Positions 33,415 to 42,026 of a stretch of DNA of 57,204 nt are shown one piece after another (positions within the stretch are counted from its first letter, which is position 1; the number at the start of each line of letters is the position of its first letter). The stretch covers positions 1 to 57,204 of the forward strand of contig JBEKYC010000050.1 in NCBI GenBank assembly GCA_049511415.1, written 5' to 3'. Both the position numbers and the translations under genes were made by a program. The notes under the pieces were generated by a model, which made no database searches, was not told the DNA's origin, and was given only the letters and a program-made list of their open reading frames with translations. The DNA is from Bog-159 sp049511415. Lineage in GTDB: Bacteria > Acidobacteriota > Terriglobia > Bryobacterales > Bryobacteraceae.

Positions 33415-34647
33415 GTGAAAATAAACTATTCCAAGTACACTGGCGAAGACTTCGGCATTAGCGCCGAAGACTTACTCCAGGCGCTGTCCGATTTCCTGCT
33501 CCAAAGCGGCTTCAACACCCAGTACATGCCCTTTAGCGAGTGGAACGAGCACACTCTGGAGGATCTCAAACAAGCTATCCAGCAGGCACTGGAGCGCGGC
33601 GATCTCTTCGACAATCAGCAGATGCGCGAGATGATGGAGCGCCTGCAAAACCTGACACCGGAGCAGATGGACAAGTTGCTCGAAAACCTGATGCAGAAAA
33701 TGATTGACGAAGGCCAGATCACTGTCGAGCAGCCGAACCAGCAGCCCGGCTCATCCGGTCCCGCCAGCGGTCCCGATGGCAAGGTGCGCTTCGAAGTTAC
33801 CGATAAGTCTCTCGACTTTCTTGGGTTCAAAACGCTCAAGGACTTACTGGGATCGCTGGGCAAATCCAGCTTCGGCCGCCACGATACGCGCGACCTGGCC
33901 ACTGGCATCGAAGCTTCCGGATCTTCGAAGCGTTACGAATTCGGCGACACGCTGAACCTGGATATCAGCGAAACGCTGTTTTCGGCTATCCGCCGCGAGG
34001 GCGCCAAAGTGCCGCTCGACTTGCAGTACGAGGACCTGCACGTGCATCAGTGCGAGTATCAAAGCTCCTGCGCTACCGTACTGATGCTCGATTGCAGCCA
34101 CAGCATGATCCTCTACGGCGAGGACCGTTTTACCCCCGCCAAAAAAGTTGCCCTGGCGCTGGCCCATCTGATCCGCACGCAATATCCCGGCGACAGCCTG
34201 CGCTGCGTGCTGTTCCACGATTCGGCGGAAGAACTCGACATCAGCCAGTTGGCCCGGGTGCAGGTGGGGCCGTATTACACCAACACACGCGACGGCCTGA
34301 TCCTGGCGCAGCGCCTGCTGGCGCAGGAGAAGAAGGACATGCGCCAGATCATCATGATTACCGATGGCAAGCCCAGCTGCCTGACGCTTGAAGATGGCCG
34401 CGTGTATAAAAACGCCTTCGGCCTAGACCCGCTGGTGATCAGCCGCACGCTCGAAGAAGTCAACCGCTGTAAGAAGCAGGGCATTATCATCAACACCTTC
34501 ATGCTCGCCAGTGATTACGGCTTAGTGAACTTCGTCCAGAAGGTGACGGAGATCTGCCGCGGCAAGGCTTACTTCACGACGCCATATACGCTGGGGCAGT
34601 ATTTGCTGATGGATTACATGAATCGTAAGACGCGCACGATTCATTAG
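33415..34647 (+). CDS. VWA-domain protein, MoxR partner
   Basis: A 410-residue protein starting with GTG at 33415, directly after the MoxR stop. The N-terminal 170 residues are helical and glutamine-rich (LEDLKQAIQQALERGDLF, MMERLQNLTPEQMDKLLENL). The C-terminal von Willebrand A domain has the MIDAS MLDCSHSMI (DxSxS), PAKKVALALAHLIRTQYPGD and ITDGKPSC (later Asp). Together with the ATPase it forms a chaperone-like pair as in CoxD/CoxE, NorQ/NorD or CbbQ/CbbO. No obvious client enzyme is nearby. Confidence 0.9.
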   Translation: MKINYSKYTGEDFGISAEDLLQALSDFLLQSGFNTQYMPFSEWNEHTLEDLKQAIQQALERGDLFDNQQMREMMERLQNLTPEQMDKLLENLMQKMIDEGQITVEQPNQQPGSSGPASGPDGKVRFEVTDKSLDFLGFKTLKDLLGSLGKSSFGRHDTRDLATGIEASGSSKRYEFGDTLNLDISETLFSAIRREGAKVPLDLQYEDLHVHQCEYQSSCATVLMLDCSHSMILYGEDRFTPAKKVALALAHLIRTQYPGDSLRCVLFHDSAEELDISQLARVQVGPYYTNTRDGLILAQRLLAQEKKDMRQIIMITDGKPSCLTLEDGRVYKNAFGLDPLVISRTLEEVNRCKKQGIIINTFMLASDYGLVNFVQKVTEICRGKAYFTTPYTLGQYLLMDYMNRKTRTIH

Positions 34648-35012
34648 TGCTATCCTTCAATGCCCGCCTTGGTGCGATTCTATTGGCGAGAGGCAAACGG
34701 TGTAATTAATGTATTGCCGCGGAAGGGCTACCCACTTTACTCGAAGCAAACATCTCCTACCATGCATGGCGCTCGGACGAGACCCGGTGGGGCGTTGTGC
34801 AACGCCTGCAGCGCCTGCCGGAAATCTCAAAGCAAATATCGCAACTGGGCTATTTTGGACGGTCTTCACGACGGTCCGGGGCCGCAAAAGTCGCCGGCGA
34901 CAAGGCGCACCGCCCGCGACAGGCACGGGCCAGGCATTTGTCCGGCGGAACCTCCCTCTCCTCGATCTCTTGAACGAAATAGCCAAGAGCGCCTATTGAA
35001 ATAAGCTCGGCT
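34648..35012. other. Gene-free 365-bp stretch
   Basis: I find no supported gene here. Open frames on both strands have low-complexity, random-looking translations and no ribosome binding site. The one pattern is an interrupted palindrome GGCGTTG-TG-CAACGCC at 34791-34806, which could form a short hairpin or bind a dimer. Confidence 0.6.
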
Positions 35013-35294
35013 TCACCCGCAGTGTGCGCCGGCCAGGATGGTGCAAAGATTCCACGTTATCAGTCCGGCATACCAATACGTGATCCAGCGGATCAGATGA
35101 TGTTTATGCGTCGCGATGCAGGCGCCCGCCAGTACCAGCGCGGCGGCCTTCGACAGCAGCAAAGCCGCCACCGGCCCGAATTGCAGGAGCGCGCGTATGA
35201 ACGGGCTGGCTTCCGATAAGCCCAGCTTGAACCCGATCAGCGTGGTAAAAAAATCCAGCACCTGCAAGTACAGAAACATCTGCGTATAGAGCAT
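35013..35294 (-). CDS. DUF5658-like small membrane protein
   Basis: A 93-residue protein with three membrane segments. YLQVLDFFTTLIGFKLGLSEASPFIRALLQ is the typical DUF5658 start, with the conserved Asp and the G-SEASPF motif, followed by hydrophobic LLLSKAAALVLAGACIA and WITYWYAGLITWNLCTI. Function unknown. A TATAAT (minus strand, 35359-35364) lies 64 bases upstream. Confidence 0.82.
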   Translation of the reverse strand: MLYTQMFLYLQVLDFFTTLIGFKLGLSEASPFIRALLQFGPVAALLLSKAAALVLAGACIATHKHHLIRWITYWYAGLITWNLCTILAGAHCG

Positions 35295-35358
35295 TCTGCC
35301 GTCCCGTTAGAATGGTTGCGTAGCCTGCGGAAGTTCTCCGTTCGCCGCCGAAAAAATC

Positions 35359-35364
35359 ATTATA
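35359..35364 (-). promoter_or_regulatory. TATAAT -10 box for the DUF5658-like gene
   Basis: A perfect TATAAT on the minus strand in the 132-base gap between two minus-strand genes; the -35 region is poor. Confidence 0.4.
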
Positions 35365-35426
35365 GACACCGGGTCGGGGAAAAAGCCGGTAATGAACGTA
35401 CCGGTAGCGGGCTACCTGGGAGCGGG

Positions 35427-35993
35427 CTACGCGGGCGAAAAAACCCGCGCCATCACCAGAAACGTCACCACCCCGAGGCAGATACGCACGGCGCCGGGCA
35501 GACGAAACGCTTTGTTGCTGCCTACATCGAGCTGCTCGCGCGTCAAGTGCGGCGCCCGCCATCGCATCAGCTCACCCACCAGAAAACCGACGTTCCACAG
35601 CGTCTGCCGCACGCGCCCTTTCAACGTCATCAGCAGAATTGCCAGCACCCCACCCAGCAAAGCGGTCAGCAGGAAGATGCCCAGGAAGTCCGAGAATCCC
35701 ACCATGGCGCCCACCGCGGCCAGCAGCTTCACGTCTCCGGCCCCTGTCATGTGGAGCGTATACATCACCAGGTTCAGTCCGAACGCAAACGCAAAGCCCT
35801 TGGCCGCCACCCAGAGGCCATCGAGCGGCGTCGGATAGGTAATCAGCGCGTTCAGCGCAAAACCGAGTACCAGCGTACTGACAGTCAACCAGTTAGGGAT
35901 GCGGCGCCACCGCAGGTCGGTCACCGTGGCGACCGCCACGGCCAGCAGCAGCACGAATTCGATGCCCACGGCGGGGCGGGTGAAGTGAATCAC
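35427..35993 (-). CDS. Type IV prepilin peptidase (A24 family, CpaA/TadV-like)
   Basis: A 188-residue membrane protein. The two catalytic aspartates are clear: VATVTDLRWRRIPNWLT and MTGAGDVKLLAAVGAMVG (GxGD motif). It lacks the cytoplasmic zinc/methyltransferase domain of PilD, so it belongs to the short CpaA/TadV group that processes Flp-type prepilins. The start is taken as GTG 35991-35993, seven bases after TATACT; another GTG at 35997-35999 adds two residues. No pilus genes adjoin. Confidence 0.9.
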   Translation of the reverse strand: MIHFTRPAVGIEFVLLLAVAVATVTDLRWRRIPNWLTVSTLVLGFALNALITYPTPLDGLWVAAKGFAFAFGLNLVMYTLHMTGAGDVKLLAAVGAMVGFSDFLGIFLLTALLGGVLAILLMTLKGRVRQTLWNVGFLVGELMRWRAPHLTREQLDVGSNKAFRLPGAVRICLGVVTFLVMARVFSPA

Positions 35994-36000
35994 AGGCACT

Positions 36001-36006
36001 AGTATA
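36001..36006 (-). promoter_or_regulatory. Candidate -10 box (TATACT) of the prepilin peptidase gene
   Basis: TATACT on the minus strand ends seven bases before the GTG at 35993 and only one base before the GTG at 35999, which favours the shorter start and a leaderless message. Confidence 0.45.
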
Positions 36007-36024
36007 CAAATCGGCGGATCTGGC

Positions 36025-36046
36025 GTTAACCATAACGAAGGTTAAC
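36025..36046 (+). promoter_or_regulatory. Inverted repeat upstream of the second ADOP permease
   Basis: GTTAACC-(8 bases)-GGTTAAC, a perfect 7-bp dyad in the divergent gap between the prepilin peptidase and the permease. Spacing (15 bases between arm starts) suits a dimeric regulator. No PadR gene accompanies this permease. Confidence 0.5.
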
Positions 36047-36082
36047 CAGGGACCTCAAAGTGCTACGGTGAAGGCTGCACTC

Positions 36083-38572
36083 ATGGGCCACGACCTTCGT
36101 TTCGCCATCCGCACCCTCCTGCGTAGTCCGCTGTTCACAGCCGTCGCGGTCTTATCGCTGGCGCTCGGCATTGGCGCCAATGCTTCCATCTTTTCCCTGC
36201 TGGACCAGGTCCTCTACCGCTCGCTTCCGGTCCGCGATCCGCGGTCGCTGGTGGTGTTCCACGTCGAGGAGCACGGCTCCGGCAGTTCGTCGTCGGATAA
36301 CAGCCAAAGCGTCTTTTCCTACCCCATGTACCAGGATTTGCGCAATAACGCGGTCTTTAGCGGCGTCGTCGCCCGCATGGGTTCCTCTGTCAGCATCTTG
36401 TGGAACGGCCAGACGGAGCGGGCCCGCGCGGAGGTCGTATCGGGCAACCTGTTCGAAGTGCTCGGCGTGCATGCGGCCATCGGCCGGACAATTTTGCCGG
36501 AAGATGACGGCGCGCCCGGCGCGCATCCGGTGGTCATGCTCAGCCATGATTATTGGGTGCGGCGCTTCGCCGCCGATCCCGCCGTGCTGAACCAGAAGGT
36601 GTCCATAAACGGACATCCCATGGTCGTAATCGGAATTGCGCCGGAGGGTTTCCGCGGTGTGCTGGCGGGCGAGAATCCCGAATTGCTGGCGCCCATCGCC
36701 ATGAAGCGCGAATTGTCACCCACCTGGGATGGTTTGAAGGACCGCCGCGATCGTTGGCTGAACATCCTGGCGCGCTTGCGCCCTGGAGTCTCCGCGGCGC
36801 AAGCGCAAGCCGCCATTCAGATGGTGTACCATCCTGCCCTGGAATTGGAAGTCAAGCAGTTTCATGAATTCCCGCGCACCGAGCGTCTGATTCTGGGCCA
36901 GAAGATCGAACTCCGGCCGGCCGCGCAGGGCATCAACGAGCTGCGCCAAGCTTGGGAGAAGCCGCTCATCGCCTTAATGGTCCTGGTCGGACTGGTGTTG
37001 CTGATCGCCTGCGCTAACGTGGCCAATCTGCTGCTGGCGCGCGCCGCATCCCGCCGCCGCGAGATGGCCATTCGGCTGGCGTTGGGCGCCGGCCGGCGAT
37101 CGCTACTGCGCCAATTGTTGATCGAGAGCCTGGTGATTGCCATCGCCGGCGGTCTGCTCGGCCTGCTGGTTTCCGTGTGGACCACCAGCGCTCTGCTGCA
37201 CGTGCTGCCCGCCGATGCCACCGGCGGATGGATCTCACCCACCGTGGATGGCCGCTTGCTCCTCTTCACGTTGGCCATCTCTCTCGGCACCGGGTTGCTA
37301 TTCGGATTGGCGCCCGCGCTGCAGGCCGGCCGCGACGAAGTGGCATCCACGTTGCGCGAGCAGCCCGCGGCGCTGGCCTCGGCTGGCGGCGCGGCCCGCT
37401 TCCGGCGCGCCCTGGTGGTTGTGCAATTGGCGCTGTCGCTGCTCCTGTTGGTAGGCGCCGGGTTGTTTGCCCGCAGCTTATTTAACCTTCTGCGCGTGAA
37501 TCCGGGGTTCCACAGCGAACGCTTGCTGACCTTCGCCATCGACCCATCGTTAAACGGCTACACCAAGGAGCGTGGCTTCGCTCTGTTCCGCGATCTGCAG
37601 GAACGCATCGCGCGCATGCCCGGCGTTGCGGCTGTGGGCGCCGCCAATCCCGGACCGCTAACCGGCGATAACCGCGGCAGCAACGTCACAGTGGAAGGCT
37701 ATCATGCGCGCGAAGACGAGAACATGGTCGTTTCGCGCCATGTCGTGAGTCCGGGTTACTTCCACACGCTGGGTGCGCCGCTGGTGCGCGGGCGTGAAGT
37801 CGCTGAACGCGACCTGACTTCACCAGACAAGGTCGTGGTGGTGAACGAGGCTTTTGTCAAGCGCTTCTTCGGCGACCGCAACCCGCTAGGACAGCACATG
37901 ATGTTCGGCGCCAGTAATAAGCGCCTGCCGGACCGCGAAATTGTCGGCGTGGTGCGCGACCTGAAACACAACAGCCTGCGCGAGAAGCCGGACCCTGCTG
38001 TTTTCTACCCCTACACGAATGATGAGGATGCCGGCCGCATCGAGTTCTACGTGCGCGGCGAGCGCGATATAAATGGTCTGGGTGAGGAGATCCGGCGCGT
38101 GGTACAGCAGATGGATGCGGGCTTGCCGGTCTTCCACATGCAGCCGGTGGAGATCCAAGTCGCCGAATCCGTGCAGGTCGACCGCCTGATCGCGATTCTG
38201 TCGTGCGCCTTCGGCGTGCTGGCTACTCTGTTGGCGGCCATCGGGCTGTACGGCGTAGTCGCCTACACCGTGGCGCGCCGCACCGCGGAGATCGGCATAC
38301 GTGTCGCGCTCGGCGCCGTGCCGCGCGACGTACTCTGGCTGGTCATGCGCGATGTGGGCCTGCTCGTGATTCTCGGCCTGTCGATCGGCTTGCCGGTAGC
38401 GCTGGTTCTGGGCCGCCTCGTGGAATCGCAACTTTTCGGATTGAGGGCGGGCGATCCGGCGATCTTCGCTGGGGCGTCGCTGATCCTGGTGGTCGTGGCG
38501 GCGCTATCGGGACTGATTCCCAGCAGCCGGGCTGCGCGTATCGATCCGATTGTGGCGCTGCGCAACGAGTGA
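36083..38572 (+). CDS. ABC transporter permease, ADOP/MacB-like (second copy)
   Basis: An 829-residue permease without the soluble prefix seen in the first ADOP. It starts MGHDLRFAIRTLLRSP, followed by VAVLSLALGIGANASIF, a MacB periplasmic domain, VLLIACANVANLLLARA and RRREMAIRLALGAGRRSLL, then the second half with LLAAIGLYGVVAYTVARRTAEIGIRVALGA and a terminal SSRAARIDPIVALRNE. I chose ATG 36083 because GAAGG lies eight bases upstream; a GTG at 36068 is in frame. There is no ATPase gene and no PadR; the GTTAACC dyad upstream may be its control site. Confidence 0.9.
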   Translation: MGHDLRFAIRTLLRSPLFTAVAVLSLALGIGANASIFSLLDQVLYRSLPVRDPRSLVVFHVEEHGSGSSSSDNSQSVFSYPMYQDLRNNAVFSGVVARMGSSVSILWNGQTERARAEVVSGNLFEVLGVHAAIGRTILPEDDGAPGAHPVVMLSHDYWVRRFAADPAVLNQKVSINGHPMVVIGIAPEGFRGVLAGENPELLAPIAMKRELSPTWDGLKDRRDRWLNILARLRPGVSAAQAQAAIQMVYHPALELEVKQFHEFPRTERLILGQKIELRPAAQGINELRQAWEKPLIALMVLVGLVLLIACANVANLLLARAASRRREMAIRLALGAGRRSLLRQLLIESLVIAIAGGLLGLLVSVWTTSALLHVLPADATGGWISPTVDGRLLLFTLAISLGTGLLFGLAPALQAGRDEVASTLREQPAALASAGGAARFRRALVVVQLALSLLLLVGAGLFARSLFNLLRVNPGFHSERLLTFAIDPSLNGYTKERGFALFRDLQERIARMPGVAAVGAANPGPLTGDNRGSNVTVEGYHAREDENMVVSRHVVSPGYFHTLGAPLVRGREVAERDLTSPDKVVVVNEAFVKRFFGDRNPLGQHMMFGASNKRLPDREIVGVVRDLKHNSLREKPDPAVFYPYTNDEDAGRIEFYVRGERDINGLGEEIRRVVQQMDAGLPVFHMQPVEIQVAESVQVDRLIAILSCAFGVLATLLAAIGLYGVVAYTVARRTAEIGIRVALGAVPRDVLWLVMRDVGLLVILGLSIGLPVALVLGRLVESQLFGLRAGDPAIFAGASLILVVVAALSGLIPSSRAARIDPIVALRNE

Positions 38573-38790
38573 GCTACTGAGCAGCGCAGGTTAAGCCCTT
38601 CTCAATTTCGGCTGCACGCGCCGCACGCGAGTCGCTAGGCCAGTATCTCCAACGCTGAGCGGTCCCGCTGATCCATGTGCGTCCCGGCACGTTTGGCAAC
38701 GTTACGGATCAACTCGGCGGTGCGATCCAGCCGGTTATTGACCTACTCGTCAGGCATGGTTCAGCTAACTCGATGCTATCATGGGGACTC
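38573..38790. other. 218-bp gap between the permease and der
   Basis: A short coding-like remnant may lie on the minus strand at 38635-38741 (LDRTAELIRNVAKRAG ... RSALEILA then a stop), without a start codon. A TATCAT box for der lies at 38777-38782. Nothing else is supported. Confidence 0.3.
38777..38782 (+). promoter_or_regulatory. Candidate -10 box (TATCAT) of der
   Basis: TATCAT ends eight bases before the ATG at 38791, with GGGG between them. Confidence 0.35.
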
Positions 38791-40080
38791 ATGCCAGAGG
38801 CCCTTCCCACGGTGGTCATCGTGGGCAGACCCAACGTTGGAAAATCGACCCTCTTTAACCGGATCACCGGCAAGCGTCGCGCCATCGTAGGCGACGAACC
38901 GGGTATCACTCGCGACCGTCTCCATGGCGACGCTGAATACAACGGGCGGCGCTTCGCGCTAATCGACACCGGTGGCATCGTGGTCGACGATGCCGAATAT
39001 ATCCCCAGCCAGATCCTGAAGCAGGCGCGCATGGCGCTGGAGCACGCCGGCCACATTATCTTTCTGGTGGATGGCCGCAGCGAAATCACCGCTTCCGACC
39101 GCGACCTGGCGCGTATGCTGCTGCGCCTCGGCAAGCCCGTGTCGCTGGCCGTGAACAAGGCGGACACCGGGGCGCGCGAGAGCCTGGCACACGATTTCTA
39201 CTCCCTGGGGATTCGCGAGGTCTTCCCAGTCTCGGCCGAGCATGGTATCGGTATCGATACGCTTCTCGATCATGTCACTGCCGGCCTGGAAGCGACGCCC
39301 GCCGCCGAGCCGATCCATTCCATCAAGATCGCCATCATCGGCCGGCCCAACGTCGGCAAGTCCACCCTTCTGAATGCCCTGACCGGCGAGGAGCGTGCCA
39401 TCGTCTCCCCCATAGCCGGCACCACCCGCGATTCCGTGGACGAAACCGTGACCCACGACGGCGCCAACTATACGTTCGTCGATACGGCCGGCATCCGCCG
39501 CAAAGGGAAAACGGAGTTGATGGCCGAAAAGCTCAGCGTGGTGATGGCGCGCCGGAGCATCCGTATGGCCGACGTGGTCCTGCTACTGATGGATGCCGCC
39601 GACGGCGTGCTTGCACTGGACGCTACCATCGCCGGCTACGCCCACGAGGGCGGGCGCGGCGTCATCGTGTGCGTCAATAAGTGGGACTTGATCGCGGAGA
39701 AGCGAAAGCGCGCCTTCGAGCGCGACGTGCGCGATCGTTTGAAGTTTCTCGAATACGCGCCCGTGCTATTTCTCTCGGCCAAGACCGGCGCGGGCGTGGA
39801 CCGCATCTTCAAAATGATCCGCCAGGTCTACGAATCCGCCACCAAGCGCATCCCCACCGGCGAGATGAACCGCTTCGTGGAACACCTGCGCTTCGAGGAA
39901 CGCAAGATCTATTACATCACCCAAGCCTCCGTGCGTCCTCCAACCTTCGTGGCGTTCACCGACCGCGCCGGCCCGCTGCATTTCTCGCACGAGCGGCATT
40001 TGATCAATGAGATCCGCAAACACTTCGGCTTTCAGGGCACGCCCATTGTTTTGAAGACCCGGGCCAAGGGGCGCCAATAG
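38791..40080 (+). CDS. der: Ribosome biogenesis GTPase Der (EngA)
   Basis: A 429-residue protein with two tandem GTPase domains, unique to Der. Domain 1: VIVGRPNVGKSTLFNRI, DEPGITRDRLHGDAEY, DTGGI and VNKADTG. Domain 2: IIGRPNVGKSTLLNALTGE, IAGTTRDSVDE, VDTAGIRRKGK and VNKWDLI. A KH-like C-terminal domain ends KHFGFQGTPIVLKTRAKGR. It acts in 50S subunit maturation. The ATG at 38791 (MPEALPTVVIVG) fits the family; frames open further upstream are not conserved. Confidence 0.96.
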   Translation: MPEALPTVVIVGRPNVGKSTLFNRITGKRRAIVGDEPGITRDRLHGDAEYNGRRFALIDTGGIVVDDAEYIPSQILKQARMALEHAGHIIFLVDGRSEITASDRDLARMLLRLGKPVSLAVNKADTGARESLAHDFYSLGIREVFPVSAEHGIGIDTLLDHVTAGLEATPAAEPIHSIKIAIIGRPNVGKSTLLNALTGEERAIVSPIAGTTRDSVDETVTHDGANYTFVDTAGIRRKGKTELMAEKLSVVMARRSIRMADVVLLLMDAADGVLALDATIAGYAHEGGRGVIVCVNKWDLIAEKRKRAFERDVRDRLKFLEYAPVLFLSAKTGAGVDRIFKMIRQVYESATKRIPTGEMNRFVEHLRFEERKIYYITQASVRPPTFVAFTDRAGPLHFSHERHLINEIRKHFGFQGTPIVLKTRAKGRQ

Positions 40081-40090
40081 CATCGATAAA

Positions 40091-42013
40091 ATGAAACTTA
40101 GACGTTGCACTCTCCTATTGCTAGCCTCAGCCGCCTACGGGGCCACCCCGTCGCTCACCCTCGGCCCCTGTCCGGATAACCCGGCTCTTTGCGGCACGTT
40201 CGCGCGTCCCCTGGATCCCACCGGCCAAACACCCGGCAGTATCATTATCGGATTTGAACTCTTCTCCGCCGCCGATATCTCCCAGCCGCCCCTCGGCACC
40301 ATCGTGGCCGTCGAAGGCGGACCCGGCTTCGCCAGCACCGGCAGCGCCGCCGGATATTTAGGCCTATTCAAACCCCTGCTGGATCGGCGCAACCTCCTCA
40401 TCATCGATAACCGCGGCACCGGCCTCTCTGGCGCCATCGACTGCCAGCCGCTGCAGACCCAGCTTGTTCAAACCGTCCCCGCAGTAGGCCTGTGCGGAGC
40501 CGAACTGCGCGGCGCCTCCGACCTCTACGGCACGGCTCTCGCCACCGACGACATGGCCGCCGTGCTCGAAGCTCTCGGCACCGGCCCGGTCGATCTCTAT
40601 GGCGATTCCTACGGCACCTGGTACAGCCAGGCATTCGCCGTGAATCATCCCGAGCTGGTGCGCGCCGTCATCCTGGACAGCGCTTACCCGGTGATCGGCG
40701 AGAATCCGTTCTACCCGTTCTCCGGCATCTTCAACCGGCTGAATTACAACATGGTGTGCCAGCGGTCCCTGAGCTGCCAGGACCTGCCAGGCACCTCGCA
40801 GGATCGCATCGACGCGCTAACCGCCTCGCTCCGCGCGAGTCCCTTCACGGGCAAAGCCTACGACGGTAATGGCAACCTACGCCCGGTCGCCGCCACGCCC
40901 ACGTCTCTGGCTTATGCCATCTATGCCGGGACCATGGGCGAAGTCATCTATCGCGACCTGGACGCCGCGGCGCGCGCCTATCTGTCCAATGGCGATACCG
41001 TTCCGCTGCTGCGCCTCTTCGCCGAAAATGACCTGACTTCCGCCTTCGCGCAGCCGGGTGGCAAGGACACCGAATACAGCCGCGGCCTGTTTGCCGCGGT
41101 AAGTTGCAGCGACTATCCGCAGCTCTACGATATGACCGTGCCCCCCAGCGAGCGCGTCACCCAGGAACAGGCGGCCATCGCCCAGGAGAATGCCACCGAT
41201 CCCGGTGTGTTTGCCCCGTTCACCATCGACGAATTCCGCAAAATGTCCATCGACGTCAGCGTGCTCGATCTGTGCTTAAACTGGCCGATCCCTTCGCCGC
41301 TCTATCCCCCGCAACATTCCGTCCCGCCGAATGCCACTTTTCCACCGGTGCCGGTCTTGGTACTTTCCGGTGAACTGGATTCGCTGACTACGCCCGCGGA
41401 AGGGAAACTGGCCGCCGATCTTTTCCCGAATGCCCAACAGGTGCTGATTGCCAACAGCTTCCACGTAACCGCGGTGGAAGACGAGGATCACTGTGCCTCG
41501 GTTATAGCGCGCACTTTCTTTTTGACCCTGAGTCCCGGAGATACGTCCTGCGCCTCGCAAATCGCGGAGGTGCGGACGGTTCCCAACTTCGCCACGGTGG
41601 TCGCCGACGTTCAGCCAGCCACGCCGTTGGCCGGAAATCAGGGCACCACGACGGACCTGCAATTAGCGGCCGATGCCACGCTGGCGGCCGGTGATGCCGT
41701 CGCCCGCTGGTTTGTAAACTTCAATGAATCCGGCGTCGGCCTGCGCGGAGGCACGTGGACCTACACCCAGAATTCGCCATTCATTGACTACACGCTCGAA
41801 AATGTCCAATGGACCACGGATGTCACCGTCTCCGGCACGATCGACTGGAACTACGGAACCGGCGCCATCGCCGCCAGCCTGCTGGTGAATGGCCCGGGGG
41901 CGACTACCGGCGACTTGGTGATTACCTGGAACAACGTCGCGCCGCATGCCATGGCTACTATCGGCGGTCTGATCGGCGGGCGTACGATCGCAGCCGTCAT
42001 GTACGCCCCGTAG
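40091..42013 (+). CDS. Secreted alpha/beta hydrolase (TAP/S33 peptidase-like) with extra C-terminal domain
   Basis: A 640-residue protein with signal peptide KLRRCTLLLLASAAYGAT. VAVEGGPGFASTGSA is the oxyanion-hole segment, VDLYGDSYGTWYSQAFA the nucleophile elbow (Ser), VLSGELDSLTTPAEG the acid and NSFHVTAVEDEDHCA the His region, as in mycobacterial-type tripeptidyl aminopeptidase and proline iminopeptidase relatives. Residues about 505-640 form an added beta-rich domain (FNESGVGLRGGTWTYTQ, IDWNYGTGAIAASLLVNG) absent from those enzymes. It probably releases peptides outside the cell. Ten bases separate it from der. Confidence 0.88.
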   Translation: MKLRRCTLLLLASAAYGATPSLTLGPCPDNPALCGTFARPLDPTGQTPGSIIIGFELFSAADISQPPLGTIVAVEGGPGFASTGSAAGYLGLFKPLLDRRNLLIIDNRGTGLSGAIDCQPLQTQLVQTVPAVGLCGAELRGASDLYGTALATDDMAAVLEALGTGPVDLYGDSYGTWYSQAFAVNHPELVRAVILDSAYPVIGENPFYPFSGIFNRLNYNMVCQRSLSCQDLPGTSQDRIDALTASLRASPFTGKAYDGNGNLRPVAATPTSLAYAIYAGTMGEVIYRDLDAAARAYLSNGDTVPLLRLFAENDLTSAFAQPGGKDTEYSRGLFAAVSCSDYPQLYDMTVPPSERVTQEQAAIAQENATDPGVFAPFTIDEFRKMSIDVSVLDLCLNWPIPSPLYPPQHSVPPNATFPPVPVLVLSGELDSLTTPAEGKLAADLFPNAQQVLIANSFHVTAVEDEDHCASVIARTFFLTLSPGDTSCASQIAEVRTVPNFATVVADVQPATPLAGNQGTTTDLQLAADATLAAGDAVARWFVNFNESGVGLRGGTWTYTQNSPFIDYTLENVQWTTDVTVSGTIDWNYGTGAIAASLLVNGPGATTGDLVITWNNVAPHAMATIGGLIGGRTIAAVMYAP

Positions 42014-42026
42014 CAAACTGTCCCAT

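Noticed and set aside
34791..34806. GGCGTTG-TG-CAACGCC as a rho-independent terminator
   Set aside because: It lies about 145 bases after the VWA stop and no T run follows on either strand.
34660..35004. Frames of 96-114 codons in the 365-bp gap
   Set aside because: No ribosome binding site, no family and random-looking composition.
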